Positions 55,967-64,000 of a DNA stretch of 64,000 nucleotides are shown here, in pieces (the first letter of the stretch is position 1; every line of letters starts with the position of its first letter). This DNA is from Hyphomicrobiales bacterium. Lineage in GTDB: Bacteria; Pseudomonadota; Alphaproteobacteria; Rhizobiales; Rhizobiaceae. The position numbers and the translations under genes are program-made. The stretch covers positions 16,039-80,038 of the forward strand of contig UBJO01000003.1 of the NCBI GenBank assembly GCA_900465665.1, in the 5' to 3' direction. Below the pieces are notes generated by a model. The model did no database searches. It saw nothing but the letters and a program-made list of their open reading frames with translations, and was not told where the DNA came from.

Positions 55967-58900
55967 TTATTCCGCCGCGAAGGGCGGCAGGCGGACGACG
56001 TTGCCGCCGGTTTTGCCCTTCTTGTCGTCGGGTTTCTCGATCGCGGTGACGCGGCCGTCGAGGTTAGTGACGGCGGTCGTGAGTTCCTCGGGCGAGAGCG
56101 GCAGCTGCTCTTCGTCCTTCTTGCCGACAAGGCGGCCGAACAGCCAACCGAGCAGGCGGGAAAGGTCGTCCATGATCAGGAAGAAGGAGGGGACGACTAC
56201 GAGCGAGAGCACCGTCGATACTATGATACCGCCGATCACGGCGATTGCCATCGGCGAGCGGAACGAGCCGCCTTCGCCGACACCGAGCGCCGAGGGAAGC
56301 ATGCCCGCCGACATGGCGATCGAGGTCATGATGATCGGGCGCGCGCGCTTGCGGCCGGCTTCCACCATCGCTTCGACACGCTCCATCCCGTGCCGCTTCA
56401 TCTCGATCGCGAAATCGACGAGCAGGATGGCGTTCTTGGTGACGATACCCATCAGCATCAGGATGCCGATCAGAACAGGCATGGAGAGCGCGTTTTGGGT
56501 GACGATCAGCGCCAGTGCCACGCCGCCGATCGCAAGCGGCAGCGAGAACAGGATGGTGAAGGGTTGGATCACGTCCTTGAAGAGCAGGATCAGCACGACC
56601 AGAACCAGCATCAGGCCCATCAGCATGGCATTGCCGAAGCTCTGGACCATTTCGCCCTGAACCTTGGCGTCACCGCTTTCGGCCAGATGCACGCTCTTCG
56701 GCAGCTGCGTCTCAGAGACGATGCGCTTGAACTCGGCGGTCGAGGTATCGAGCGCCGTGCCGAAGGGCACGTCGGAGCCGATGGCGACGACGCGGTTACG
56801 GTTGTTGCGCTTGATCGAGCTCGGGCCTTCCGAATAGTCGACATCGGCGACGCTGTAGAGCGGTACGCTGGCGCCGCTCGCGGTCTTGATCTTGATGGCG
56901 CGGATGGCGGCCAGATCGCGGCGGACATCGAGCGATGCCTGCACGCGGATCGGGATCTGCCGGTCGTCGAGCGAGATCTTGGCGAGGTTGGCGTCGATAT
57001 CGCCGATGGTGGCGACGCGGATCGTCTCGGAGATCTGCTGCGGCGTGATGCCGAGGCGGGAGGCTTCGGCCATGCGCGGGCGGATCTGCAGTTCCGGCCG
57101 GGGCAGGGCGCCCTCGGAGGAGACGTTGGCCAGGATCGGCGACGCGCGCAGCTTCGATTCCAGCAGACTGACGGCCTCGTTAAGATCGTCCTCGTTGGAG
57201 GAGAGGAAGTTGAAGGTGAGGTCGCGCTCGGCGCGGTCGTTGACCTTGGAGATGCGCACGTCAGGAATACCGCGGACAGCGGCGAAGATATCCTTCTCGA
57301 CATCCCACTGCGGACGCGTGCGCCCGTGTTCTTCCATCTTCGGGATCAGGTTGCCGATAACAGGCAGCCCGCCGAGACCCTTGTTGACGAGGGTCTTCAG
57401 CAGCGAATGGTCGATATTGCCGAGGATGACGCGGACGGTTGCGCGGCGCAGCTCGAGATCGCCCTTCGGCGATGCGCCGCCGAGAACGAAGACGCTTTCC
57501 ACGCCGTCGATCCCACGCACGGCGTCGTAGACCTTGGTCGATGCGGCAGCCGTATCCTCAAGCGTTGCGTTCGGCGGGAGTTCGACGGAGAGCACGACGC
57601 GCGAGGAATCGTCCGGCGGCATGAAACTGCCGGGCACGCGGCTGAGCAACATCATCGAGCCGATCAGGAAGGCGATGGCGCAGAGCAGTGTCGTATAGCG
57701 CCAGTACCATTTGCGCGTGGTGCCGGTCACCAGGCGCGTATAGCCGCGCATGATCGTGCCGTCATTGTCGTGATGGTCTTCCATGCCGTCTTCGGCACGC
57801 ATCAGATAGGCGGCCATCAAGGGTGTGATGAGGCGCGCCACGACGAGCGAGAAGAAGACGGAGAAGGCGACCGTCAGGCCGAACTGGATGAAGTACTGGC
57901 CAGCGATGCCTGGCATGAACGACACCGGCACGAAGACGGCGATGATGGTGAAGCTGGTGGCGATAACGGCGAGGCCAATTTCGTCTGCCGCTTCCAGCGC
58001 TGCCCTGTAGGGCGTCTTGCCCATCTTGATATGGCGGGCGATGTTCTCGATCTCGACGATCGCGTCGTCGACGAGAATACCGGTTGCGAGCGTCAGCGCC
58101 AGGAAGCTCACGAGGTTCAGCGAGAACCCCATGATATCCATGATCCAGAAGGTCGGGATGGCAGACAAGGGCAGCGCCACGGCTGCGATCAGCGTCGCGC
58201 GCCAGTTGCGCAGGAACAGGAAGACGACGATGACGGCGAGGATCGAGCCTTCGATCAGCGTGTGAAGGGCTGCCTCGTAGTTGCCGTAGGTGAAGTAGAC
58301 GCTGTCATCCACCATCTCGATCTTGACGTTCGGATTGGCCTTGCGGATTTCCGTCAGGCTTTCCGACACAGTCTCGGCCACCGAGACTTCGCTGGCGCCC
58401 TTGGCGCGGAACACGGCGAAGGTGACCGACGGCGTGCCGTTGAAGCGCGAGAAGGACTTCTGCTCCTCATAGGTGTCGTCGATCGTGCCGAGCTCGGAGA
58501 GCTTCACGAAGCGACCGTTCGGCAGGCTGATCGTGGTCGTGTTGAGCTGCGAGACGTCGCGCGTATCGCCGAGCGTGCGGATGGTCTGTTCGTTGCCGGC
58601 AACCTGGCCACGGCCGGAGCCGAGGTTGACGTTGGTGCCGCGCAGTTGCTGGTTCACGTCGGCGGCGGTGATGCCGTAGGCGTCGAGCTTGCCGGGATCG
58701 AGCGAGACACGCACTTCGCGGTCGGCGCCGCCGTAGCGGTCGATACGGCCGATGCCGGGCTGGCCCTGAAGGGCGCGCTTGACGGTGTCGTCGACGAACC
58801 AGGACAGCTCCTCAAGCGTCATGTTGGGGGAGGAGACGGCAAAGGTCTGGATCGCCTGTCCTTCGACATCGACCTTGCTGACGATCGGTTCCTCGATGCC

Positions 58901-59263
58901 AGCAGGCAGGTCGCTGCGGATCTTGTCGACGGCGTCCTTGGTGTCCTGGACGGCTTCGGCGGTCGGCTTCTCGATGCGGAAGACGACGACCGTCTGCGAC
59001 AGGCCGTCGGTGACCGTCGACTGGATTTCATCGATGCCGCTGATGGAGGCGACCGCGTCCTCGACCTCCTTTGTCACCTGCATTTCGAGCTCGGCCGGCG
59101 AGGCGCCGCTCTGCGTGACGCTGATGGAGACGACGGGAACGTCGATATTCGGGAAGCGGGTGATCGGCAGCTTGTAGAAGGCCTGGATGCCCACGAACAC
59201 CAGCAGCGCGAAGGCGAGCAGCGGCGCAATCGGATTTCGGATCGACCATGCGGAGAAATTCAT
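55967..59263 (-). CDS. RND multidrug efflux pump (HAE1 family)
   Basis: 1098 residues, normal for AcrB-like proteins. MNFSAWSIRNPIAPLLAF starts the first helix; RFPNIDVPVVSISVTQSGASPAELE is the usual porter-domain start; GILVDDAIVEIENIARH in helix 4 holds the two proton-relay Asp residues; a second periplasmic loop and the NAILLVDFA helix follow. It exports drugs, metabolites or lipids using the proton gradient, with the neighbouring adaptor and an outer-membrane channel not seen here. ATG 59263 chosen; the operon partner ends 14 bases upstream. Confidence 0.94.
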   Translation of the reverse strand: MNFSAWSIRNPIAPLLAFALLVFVGIQAFYKLPITRFPNIDVPVVSISVTQSGASPAELEMQVTKEVEDAVASISGIDEIQSTVTDGLSQTVVVFRIEKPTAEAVQDTKDAVDKIRSDLPAGIEEPIVSKVDVEGQAIQTFAVSSPNMTLEELSWFVDDTVKRALQGQPGIGRIDRYGGADREVRVSLDPGKLDAYGITAADVNQQLRGTNVNLGSGRGQVAGNEQTIRTLGDTRDVSQLNTTTISLPNGRFVKLSELGTIDDTYEEQKSFSRFNGTPSVTFAVFRAKGASEVSVAETVSESLTEIRKANPNVKIEMVDDSVYFTYGNYEAALHTLIEGSILAVIVVFLFLRNWRATLIAAVALPLSAIPTFWIMDIMGFSLNLVSFLALTLATGILVDDAIVEIENIARHIKMGKTPYRAALEAADEIGLAVIATSFTIIAVFVPVSFMPGIAGQYFIQFGLTVAFSVFFSLVVARLITPLMAAYLMRAEDGMEDHHDNDGTIMRGYTRLVTGTTRKWYWRYTTLLCAIAFLIGSMMLLSRVPGSFMPPDDSSRVVLSVELPPNATLEDTAAASTKVYDAVRGIDGVESVFVLGGASPKGDLELRRATVRVILGNIDHSLLKTLVNKGLGGLPVIGNLIPKMEEHGRTRPQWDVEKDIFAAVRGIPDVRISKVNDRAERDLTFNFLSSNEDDLNEAVSLLESKLRASPILANVSSEGALPRPELQIRPRMAEASRLGITPQQISETIRVATIGDIDANLAKISLDDRQIPIRVQASLDVRRDLAAIRAIKIKTASGASVPLYSVADVDYSEGPSSIKRNNRNRVVAIGSDVPFGTALDTSTAEFKRIVSETQLPKSVHLAESGDAKVQGEMVQSFGNAMLMGLMLVLVVLILLFKDVIQPFTILFSLPLAIGGVALALIVTQNALSMPVLIGILMLMGIVTKNAILLVDFAIEMKRHGMERVEAMVEAGRKRARPIIMTSIAMSAGMLPSALGVGEGGSFRSPMAIAVIGGIIVSTVLSLVVVPSFFLIMDDLSRLLGWLFGRLVGKKDEEQLPLSPEELTTAVTNLDGRVTAIEKPDDKKGKTGGNVVRLPPFAAE

Positions 59264-59276
59264 GGATTGGCCTCGG

Positions 59277-60470
59277 TCAGTTCGATTGTGCCGATACGGC
59301 TTCGGTGACAGGGGTGATCTTGTCGCCATCGCGAACGAAGGCGCCGGCCTTGGCGACGACGGTGTCGCCTTCCTTCAGGCCTTCCGAGATCTCGACGAAG
59401 CCACCATCCTGGATACCTGTCGTCACCTTCACCTGCTTGACGACGCCGCCCTCGACCTTGCGGGCGGTGGAGCCGTTACGACCTGACGTGACGGCCGACA
59501 GGGGAAGGGCGATGTCGTTCTTTTCGGCGACGATGATGTCGGCGCTGGCATACATGCCGGAGCGGGCAGCACTCTCGTCGTCGATATAGATGTGCACGAG
59601 GCCGAGGCGGGTGGACTGGTCGACGGTAGGCGAGACGATCCGGACCTTGCCTTCGATCTTCGTGCGGTTGCCCGACAGCGTCACGATGGCGCGCTGGCCG
59701 ACCTTGATCTTCTGGATATCGGTTTCCGACAGCTCGGCGACGAGCTCGATGGCGCTATCCTTGATGACAGTGAACATCGGCTCGCCGGTGCCGGCGGCAA
59801 TCGCGCCGATGCGGGCGTTCTTGGCCGAAATCACGCCTGAGACAGGCGTCTTCACGTCCGTGCGCGCCAGCTTCAGGTCGGCATCGGCGATCTGGCTGTC
59901 GATCACCTTCAGGTCGGCGATTGCAACCTCGATTGCCTGTTCCGCCGAGGAGACGCGCGCATTGGCGGTCGCCGCGGTCGCGTCGGCCTGCTCGACCTGG
60001 GCGGTGGACACGGTGCCCTTCTTGCCCATCTCGTCGGCGCGCGACTGCTGCAGGCGGGCCTGCTCGGCATTGGCCTTGGCCTCGACCAGCTGGGCGCGGA
60101 GCTGGGCGAGACTTGCCTCGCCCTTGGCCTTGGTCGCCAGCATCTGCGCCTTCTGCAGCACCAGCGCATCATCGTTCAGCGTCGCAATCGTGCTGTCGGC
60201 CGTAACCTTGTCGCCGACATCGACGTTGAGCGCGCGGATGGAGAGACCCTCGACCTGTGGCTGGATATAGACTTCCTCGATCGGGCGGATCGTGCCGGTG
60301 CCGATGACGCGATCGACCAGCGCGCGCTTGGCGGCGGTCGTGACCACGATCACGGGCAGGTTCTGCTGTGCCTTTGGCGGCTGGTTTTCCTCAGCGAACG
60401 CGACCGATGCGGCAAAGGCAGCCGCGATCAGGGTGGAGGCGCGTAGAGTTTTAGGCGTCATGCGTACCAT
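59277..60470 (-). CDS. RND efflux periplasmic adaptor (HlyD/MFP family)
   Basis: 397 residues with an N-terminal signal peptide (cleavage after AFA near 26). Lipoyl-like halves flank a helical hairpin: VEGLSIRALNVDVGDKVTADSTIATL, coiled coil at about 105-190, then RTDVKTPVSGVISAKNARIGAIAAG, a beta-barrel and a membrane-proximal domain (ISEGLKEGDTVVAKAGAFV). It links the RND pump to an outer-membrane channel. First gene of the pair; a symmetric ATCTTAC/GTAAGAT operator-like site lies 113 bases upstream. ATG 60461 is an alternative start. Confidence 0.92.
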   Translation of the reverse strand: MVRMTPKTLRASTLIAAAFAASVAFAEENQPPKAQQNLPVIVVTTAAKRALVDRVIGTGTIRPIEEVYIQPQVEGLSIRALNVDVGDKVTADSTIATLNDDALVLQKAQMLATKAKGEASLAQLRAQLVEAKANAEQARLQQSRADEMGKKGTVSTAQVEQADATAATANARVSSAEQAIEVAIADLKVIDSQIADADLKLARTDVKTPVSGVISAKNARIGAIAAGTGEPMFTVIKDSAIELVAELSETDIQKIKVGQRAIVTLSGNRTKIEGKVRIVSPTVDQSTRLGLVHIYIDDESAARSGMYASADIIVAEKNDIALPLSAVTSGRNGSTARKVEGGVVKQVKVTTGIQDGGFVEISEGLKEGDTVVAKAGAFVRDGDKITPVTEAVSAQSN

Positions 60471-60582
60471 GCGTCTTTGTCCAGTCTTTGAAAAAGGTTG
60501 GCCAAACTCGCGCCTTATCCTCAGCTCGCGAAGGCCTTCTCCCGTAAGTGCAAGCTCAGAAATATTCCCGCATCATTGCCGT

Positions 60583-60599
60583 ATCTTACTTCGTAAGAT
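60583..60599. promoter_or_regulatory. Operator-like palindrome upstream of the RND operon
   Basis: ATCTTAC (60583-60589), TTC, GTAAGAT (60593-60599): perfect 7-bp inverted repeat, a size and shape usual for TetR- or MarR-type repressor sites. Confidence 0.45.
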
Positions 60600-60825
60600 G
60601 ACCCTCGTCCGGCAAATCCGACATGTACGTGGTATCGTTTTGCCCCACGCACAAGCCCGGCAGAAAATAATTCCTCGCGGCGCACATTAGTAATCTCGAC
60701 GGCCGAGATCAATCACCATTCCGTGATGCCGGCATTCGGTTTGTTGATCCGCAATTCCGTCATTCCTATGACGCGCCAGCCGACGCTGATCCGACAACGC
60801 CAAGAATTTTTTATGACTTAAATGA

Positions 60826-60854
60826 GAAACGCGCGGTGCCAGCCCGCGCGTTTC
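60826..60854 (-). terminator. Terminator of the THI5-type binding-protein gene
   Basis: Perfect 11-bp arms GAAACGCGCGG (60826-60836) and CCGCGCGTTTC (60844-60854), 7-base loop, 33 bases beyond the stop of the leftward gene; minus-strand sequence after it is TCATTT. Confidence 0.75.
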
Positions 60855-60886
60855 TTGTTTATTCGATACGACTTGGTCGCCGCCCG

Positions 60887-61858
60887 TTACTTGGCGGCCG
60901 CGTCGGTGATGTCGTGCGTCCAGGCGCCCGTCGGTTCCTTGCTGATGATCTTCTGGTCCAGCAGAGCCTTGGCGGTGCGGTCGTAGAGCGTGGTGTCGAG
61001 TTTGCCGGTGCCGTCGCCGATCAGCTTGGCCACTTCGCTCATCATCCGCTTCTGGTGGTTTTCGTCCTGACCGCCGGCATCGACGACGATGCCTGCCGCA
61101 TCATCGGGGTTCTCGACGGCGTATTTCCAGCCCTTCATCGAAGCCTTGACGAACTTGGCCATCTTTTCCTTGAAGGCCGGGTCTTTCAGCTTTTCCTCGT
61201 TGGCGTAGAGGCCGTCCTCGAGCAGGTCGTTGCCCATGGCGGTGTAGTTGAAGACCGTCAGTTCCTCAGGCTTGAAGCCGGCATCGATCGCCTGCCAGTA
61301 TTCGTTATAGGTCATGACGGAGATGCAATCGGCCTGCTTCTGCAGGAGCGGCTGAACGTCGAAGCTCTGCTTGAGAACGGTCACACCGTCCTTGCCGCCA
61401 TCGGTCTTCAGGCCGATCTTGTTCATCCAGGCGAAGAACGGATACTCGTTACCGAAGAACCAGACGCCGAGCGTGTGGCCCTTGAAGTCGGCTTCGGTCT
61501 TGATCGGGCCGTCCTTGCGGCAGATGAGTTCCATGCCCGACTTCTGGAAAGGTTGGGCGATGTTGACGAGCGGAACGCCCTTTTCGCGGGCAACCAGCGC
61601 GCCGCCCATCCAGTCGACGATCACGTCGGCGCCGCCGCCGGCGATCACCTGCTCGGGCGCGATATCAGGACCGCCGGGCTTGATGTCGACGTCGAGGCCT
61701 TCTTCCTCGTAGTAGCCCTTCTCCTTGGCGACGTAGTAGCCGGCGAACTGCGACTGGGTGACCCACTTCAGCTGAAGCGTCACCTTGTCGGCGGCGATCG
61801 CGTGACTTGCCGCCATCGCCATCGCGCTCGCCATCATTGCAAGAACCAGTTTTTTCAT
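60887..61858 (-). CDS. NMT1/THI5-type ABC transporter substrate-binding protein
   Basis: 323 residues with a signal peptide (MKKLVLAMMASAMAMAASHAIA, cleavage near 22). Mature part is the NMT1/THI5 fold: KVTLQLKWVTQSQFAGYYVAKEKGYYEEEGLDV, GGPDIAPEQVIAGGGADVIVDW. Such proteins bind pyrimidine precursors, pyrimidines, riboflavin or related compounds. It is the last gene of a leftward operon; the permease gene ends about 58 bases upstream of its start. Which ligand it takes cannot be told from sequence. Confidence 0.9.
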   Translation of the reverse strand: MKKLVLAMMASAMAMAASHAIAADKVTLQLKWVTQSQFAGYYVAKEKGYYEEEGLDVDIKPGGPDIAPEQVIAGGGADVIVDWMGGALVAREKGVPLVNIAQPFQKSGMELICRKDGPIKTEADFKGHTLGVWFFGNEYPFFAWMNKIGLKTDGGKDGVTVLKQSFDVQPLLQKQADCISVMTYNEYWQAIDAGFKPEELTVFNYTAMGNDLLEDGLYANEEKLKDPAFKEKMAKFVKASMKGWKYAVENPDDAAGIVVDAGGQDENHQKRMMSEVAKLIGDGTGKLDTTLYDRTAKALLDQKIISKEPTGAWTHDITDAAAK

Positions 61859-61916
61859 TTTCTTGTTCCCTTTTTCTTTCTTTACGCCCGACCCCAGTGT
61901 CGGGAATAAGCGACGC

Positions 61917-63038
61917 CTAGCCACCACGGATAGACGGATGCCAGAACGTCACCGCCCGCTCAGCGAGGGCGACGACGCCATAAAAGATCGAGCCTGCCAG
62001 CGCCGCGACGGCGATTTCGGCCCAGACCATGTCGACATTCATGCGGCCGATCTCGGTGGAGATGCGGAAGCCCATGCCGACGATCGGCGTACCGAAGAAC
62101 TCCGCGACGATGGCACCGATCAGCGCCAGCGTCGAGTTGATCTTCAATGCATTGAAAATGAAAGGCATGGCCGCCGGAAGACGGAGCTTGAGCAGCGTCT
62201 GCCAGTAGCTGGAGGCGTAGGTCTGCATCAGGTCGCGCTCCATCGGACCGGATGCGGCAAGGCCGGCGACGGTGTTCACCAGCATCGGGAAGAAGGTCAT
62301 GATGACGACGACGGCGGCCTTGGACTGCCAATCGAAGCCGAACCACATGACCATGATCGGGGCGACGCCGATCATCGGCAGCGCCGAGACCATGTTGCCG
62401 ATCGGCAGCAGGCCACGGCGCAGGAAGGCGACGCGATCGGCGAGGATGGCGACGACGAAGCCGGCGCCGCAGCCGATGACATATCCCGCAAGCACGGCCT
62501 TGAAGATCGTCTGCCTGACGTCATCGCCGAGGATCGGGAGCGATCCGACGATGCGGGCGGCAATGGCGCTCGGCGGCGGCAGGAGCACGAAGGGGATGCC
62601 GGCGCCGCGCGTGGCGGTTTCCCAGAGGATGAGGATCCATGCGCCGAAGATGGCGGGCACGAGCAGCCGCAGCGCCGTGTCGTCGGCGCGCGAGGTGGTC
62701 CTGATCTCGACGATCTCGCTGACGGTGCGCCAGGCGAGCAGCCAGCAGGCCGCCATCAGCAGGAAGAACGGTTTTGCCGCGTAGCCTTCGTTGCCACCAA
62801 GGCTCGACAGCAGCAGCCATGCGCCGCCATGGGCGCCGATGAAGAGCACCGTCGCGCGGCTGGTCTTCGATTGCGGCAGCAGGGAGATGAGGCCGGATGC
62901 CGCGATCAGGATGAAGGTGATCGCCGTCATGCCTGTCGATGGTGGCTTGCCTGATGCGGCGGAGAACAGCGGCAGCGTTGCCGCGGCCGCGATGGTGAGG
63001 AGGAGGGCGACGATTGCCTGCCAGGACGCGTTCTTCAT
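61917..63038 (-). CDS. ABC transporter permease (SsuC/ThiX-like), long form
   Basis: 373 residues. The C-terminal 250 residues are the BPD_transp_1 domain with the EAA loop (MQTYASSYWQTLLKLRLPAAMPFIFNAL region). The N-terminal 120 residues add about four extra membrane helices, unusual for this family of about 260. It overlaps the second permease gene by four bases (63035-63038), so they are a coupled pair, probably a heterodimeric channel for the THI5-type binding protein. Confidence 0.9.
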   Translation of the reverse strand: MKNASWQAIVALLLTIAAAATLPLFSAASGKPPSTGMTAITFILIAASGLISLLPQSKTSRATVLFIGAHGGAWLLLSSLGGNEGYAAKPFFLLMAACWLLAWRTVSEIVEIRTTSRADDTALRLLVPAIFGAWILILWETATRGAGIPFVLLPPPSAIAARIVGSLPILGDDVRQTIFKAVLAGYVIGCGAGFVVAILADRVAFLRRGLLPIGNMVSALPMIGVAPIMVMWFGFDWQSKAAVVVIMTFFPMLVNTVAGLAASGPMERDLMQTYASSYWQTLLKLRLPAAMPFIFNALKINSTLALIGAIVAEFFGTPIVGMGFRISTEIGRMNVDMVWAEIAVAALAGSIFYGVVALAERAVTFWHPSIRGG

Positions 63039-63919
63039 GCCGACCTCCCGCCCATGGCGCGATCGACGATCTTCGCGGCAATGCTGACGACCATGATCAG
63101 GAGCGCTGCCAGCAGCGAGCCGGCGATCAGCGCTGCCCAGATGTCGATGGTCTGGCTGTAATAGGAGCCGGCAAGCAGCTTGGAGCCGATACCGGCCACC
63201 GCTCCCGTCGGCAACTCGCCGACGATGGCACCGACGAGGCTGGCGGCGATCGCCACCTTCATGGACGTGAAGAGATAGGGCACGGAGGCGGGCACGCGCA
63301 GTTTCCAGAAGGTCTGGGCGGGCGAGGAATTATAGGTGCGCATCAGGTCGAGCAGCATGACCTCAGGCGAGCGCAGGCCCTTCACCATGCCGACGGTGAC
63401 GGGGAAGAAGGAAAGATAGGTCGAGATCAGCGCCTTGGGGATGAGGCCGGTGATGTTGATGGCGCCCAAGACGACGATCACCATCGGTGCGATCGCCAGG
63501 ATCGGGATGGTCTGCGAGGTGATGATCCACGGCATCAGGCTGCGATCCAGCGCCTTGATATGGACGATGCCGACGGCGATCAGGATGCCGAGCAGCGTGC
63601 CGAGGGTAAAGCCGAGCACGGTGGAGGAGAGGGTGACGCCCGAGTGATAGACGAGGCTGCGGTTGCTGGTGAGCTTGCGCAGAAAGGTGTTCTCGAAGAC
63701 GTTCTGCGCCACCTGGTGCGGGGCGGGCAGGAGGGGTTTGGGCTGCGAGAGGGTCTTCTCGATGAACTCCATCGTGGTCGGGGTCTGGCCGGCGCGGGTG
63801 TCCATGTCGCGCTGGAAGGAGGCGTTCATCAGGATGGCCGCGACGTACCAGATGGCGACGAGGGCTGCCAGGATTGATGTGACGGGGATGATCTTGTCCT
63901 TGAGGGTGTCGGGGGTCAT
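63035..63919 (-). CDS. ABC transporter permease, second subunit
   Basis: 294 residues. One N-terminal helix, a soluble loop, then the BPD_transp_1 core with the EAA motif near LLDLMRTYNSSPAQTFWKLRVPASVPYLF (two parts) and GIGSKLLAGSYYSQTIDIWAALIAGSLLAALL. Pairs with the previous permease; the expected ATPase gene is not in the window and may lie beyond the right edge. A palindromic repeat starts 38 bases before its start codon. Confidence 0.9.
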   Translation of the reverse strand: MTPDTLKDKIIPVTSILAALVAIWYVAAILMNASFQRDMDTRAGQTPTTMEFIEKTLSQPKPLLPAPHQVAQNVFENTFLRKLTSNRSLVYHSGVTLSSTVLGFTLGTLLGILIAVGIVHIKALDRSLMPWIITSQTIPILAIAPMVIVVLGAINITGLIPKALISTYLSFFPVTVGMVKGLRSPEVMLLDLMRTYNSSPAQTFWKLRVPASVPYLFTSMKVAIAASLVGAIVGELPTGAVAGIGSKLLAGSYYSQTIDIWAALIAGSLLAALLIMVVSIAAKIVDRAMGGRSA

Positions 63920-63957
63920 GCGGCTTGCCTCGCGTTGGCGAGGGTGTGCCGTGCGTT

Positions 63958-64000
63958 ACCCCCCTCTGTCCTGCCGGACATCTCCCCCACAAGGGGGGAG
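63958..64000. repeat. Second copy of the palindromic intergenic repeat (cut by window end)
   Basis: 43 bases identical to the left arm of the 46418-46568 element apart from two differences (TGTCCTGCCGGACA instead of TGCCCTGCCGGGCA, a compensating pair in a stem). The element continues beyond the window. Confidence 0.85.

Larger units (their letters stand above)
60471..60886. other. Intergenic region between RND operon and THI5-type transporter gene
   Basis: 416 gene-free bases. It holds the RND operon promoter with an operator candidate (60583-60599) and, at the right, the transporter terminator (60826-60854). A minus-strand ORF of 63 codons (60521-60712) has no supporting feature. No regulator gene (TetR, MarR) is present. 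Confidence 0.5.

Noticed and set aside
55883..59308. 1141-codon plus-strand open frame opposite the RND pump
   Set aside because: Antisense shadow: low-complexity Asp/His/Arg/Gly composition and no domain; the RND gene on the other strand is full length with all hallmarks.
60521..60712. Possible 63-residue minus-strand gene in the RND/THI5 gap
   Set aside because: No ribosome site, overlaps the operator-like palindrome, no family resemblance.

Overview
The window is GC-rich chromosomal DNA from an alphaproteobacterium, most likely a member of the Rhizobiaceae (Rhizobium/Agrobacterium/Ensifer type). This rests on core genes with clear rhizobial relatives (purA, ubiA, rpoH, rluD, an EipA/DUF1134 protein, chpT, ctrA, fliJ, sciP), on paired liv and urt ABC operons, and on a ureDABCEFG cluster that carries small rhizobial accessory genes. 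No rRNA, tRNA, CRISPR array, transposase or prophage block was seen. The first gene and the last repeat are cut by the window edges.

Layout. 1-9061: the end of a surface polysaccharide locus: tyrosine-kinase chain-length regulator (partial), GT4 glycosyltransferase, GDP-mannose-epimerase-like enzyme, Wzx-like flippase, Wzy-like polymerase, WcaF-like acetyltransferase, then a convergent modular SGNH hydrolase. 9395-21521: housekeeping block with a GNAT enzyme, EamA transporter, purA, a large acidic membrane protein, ubiA, rpoH, rluD, a small membrane protein, a SpoU methyltransferase, a membrane-anchored coiled-coil protein and EipA. 21710-25454: cell-cycle block with the phosphotransferase ChpT, a one-domain receiver, CtrA, FliJ and the CtrA inhibitor SciP, with GANTC (CcrM) sites near the starts. 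25852-28571: LuxR solo, DUF2793 protein, CysQ. 28921-34441: livHMGF, a small membrane gene and livK. 34621-36781: a 2-hydroxyacid dehydrogenase and a membrane acyltransferase.

36877-55136 is a urea block. A hybrid sensor kinase whose N-terminal half looks like an NCS1 purine/pyrimidine permease, with a coupled LuxR-type response regulator, is transcribed away from urtABCDE. The urease cluster follows: ureD, ureA, DUF1272 gene, ureB, LprI-like gene, GT29-like gene, ureC, GGDEF gene, ureE, ureF, ureG. UrtABCDE would import urea, UreABC would hydrolyse it, and UreDEFG would load nickel. The NCS1-kinase pair is the best candidate here for a little-described system; its control of urt/ure genes is inferred from position only.

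55114-64000: a Crp/Fnr-family regulator with a perfect FNR-type box upstream, a two-gene RND efflux system, and three genes of an NMT1/THI5-type ABC importer running leftwards. A palindromic intergenic repeat family appears once complete inside the urt operon (46418-46568) and once at the right edge of the window.

All family calls come from reading the protein and DNA sequences; no database search was possible.
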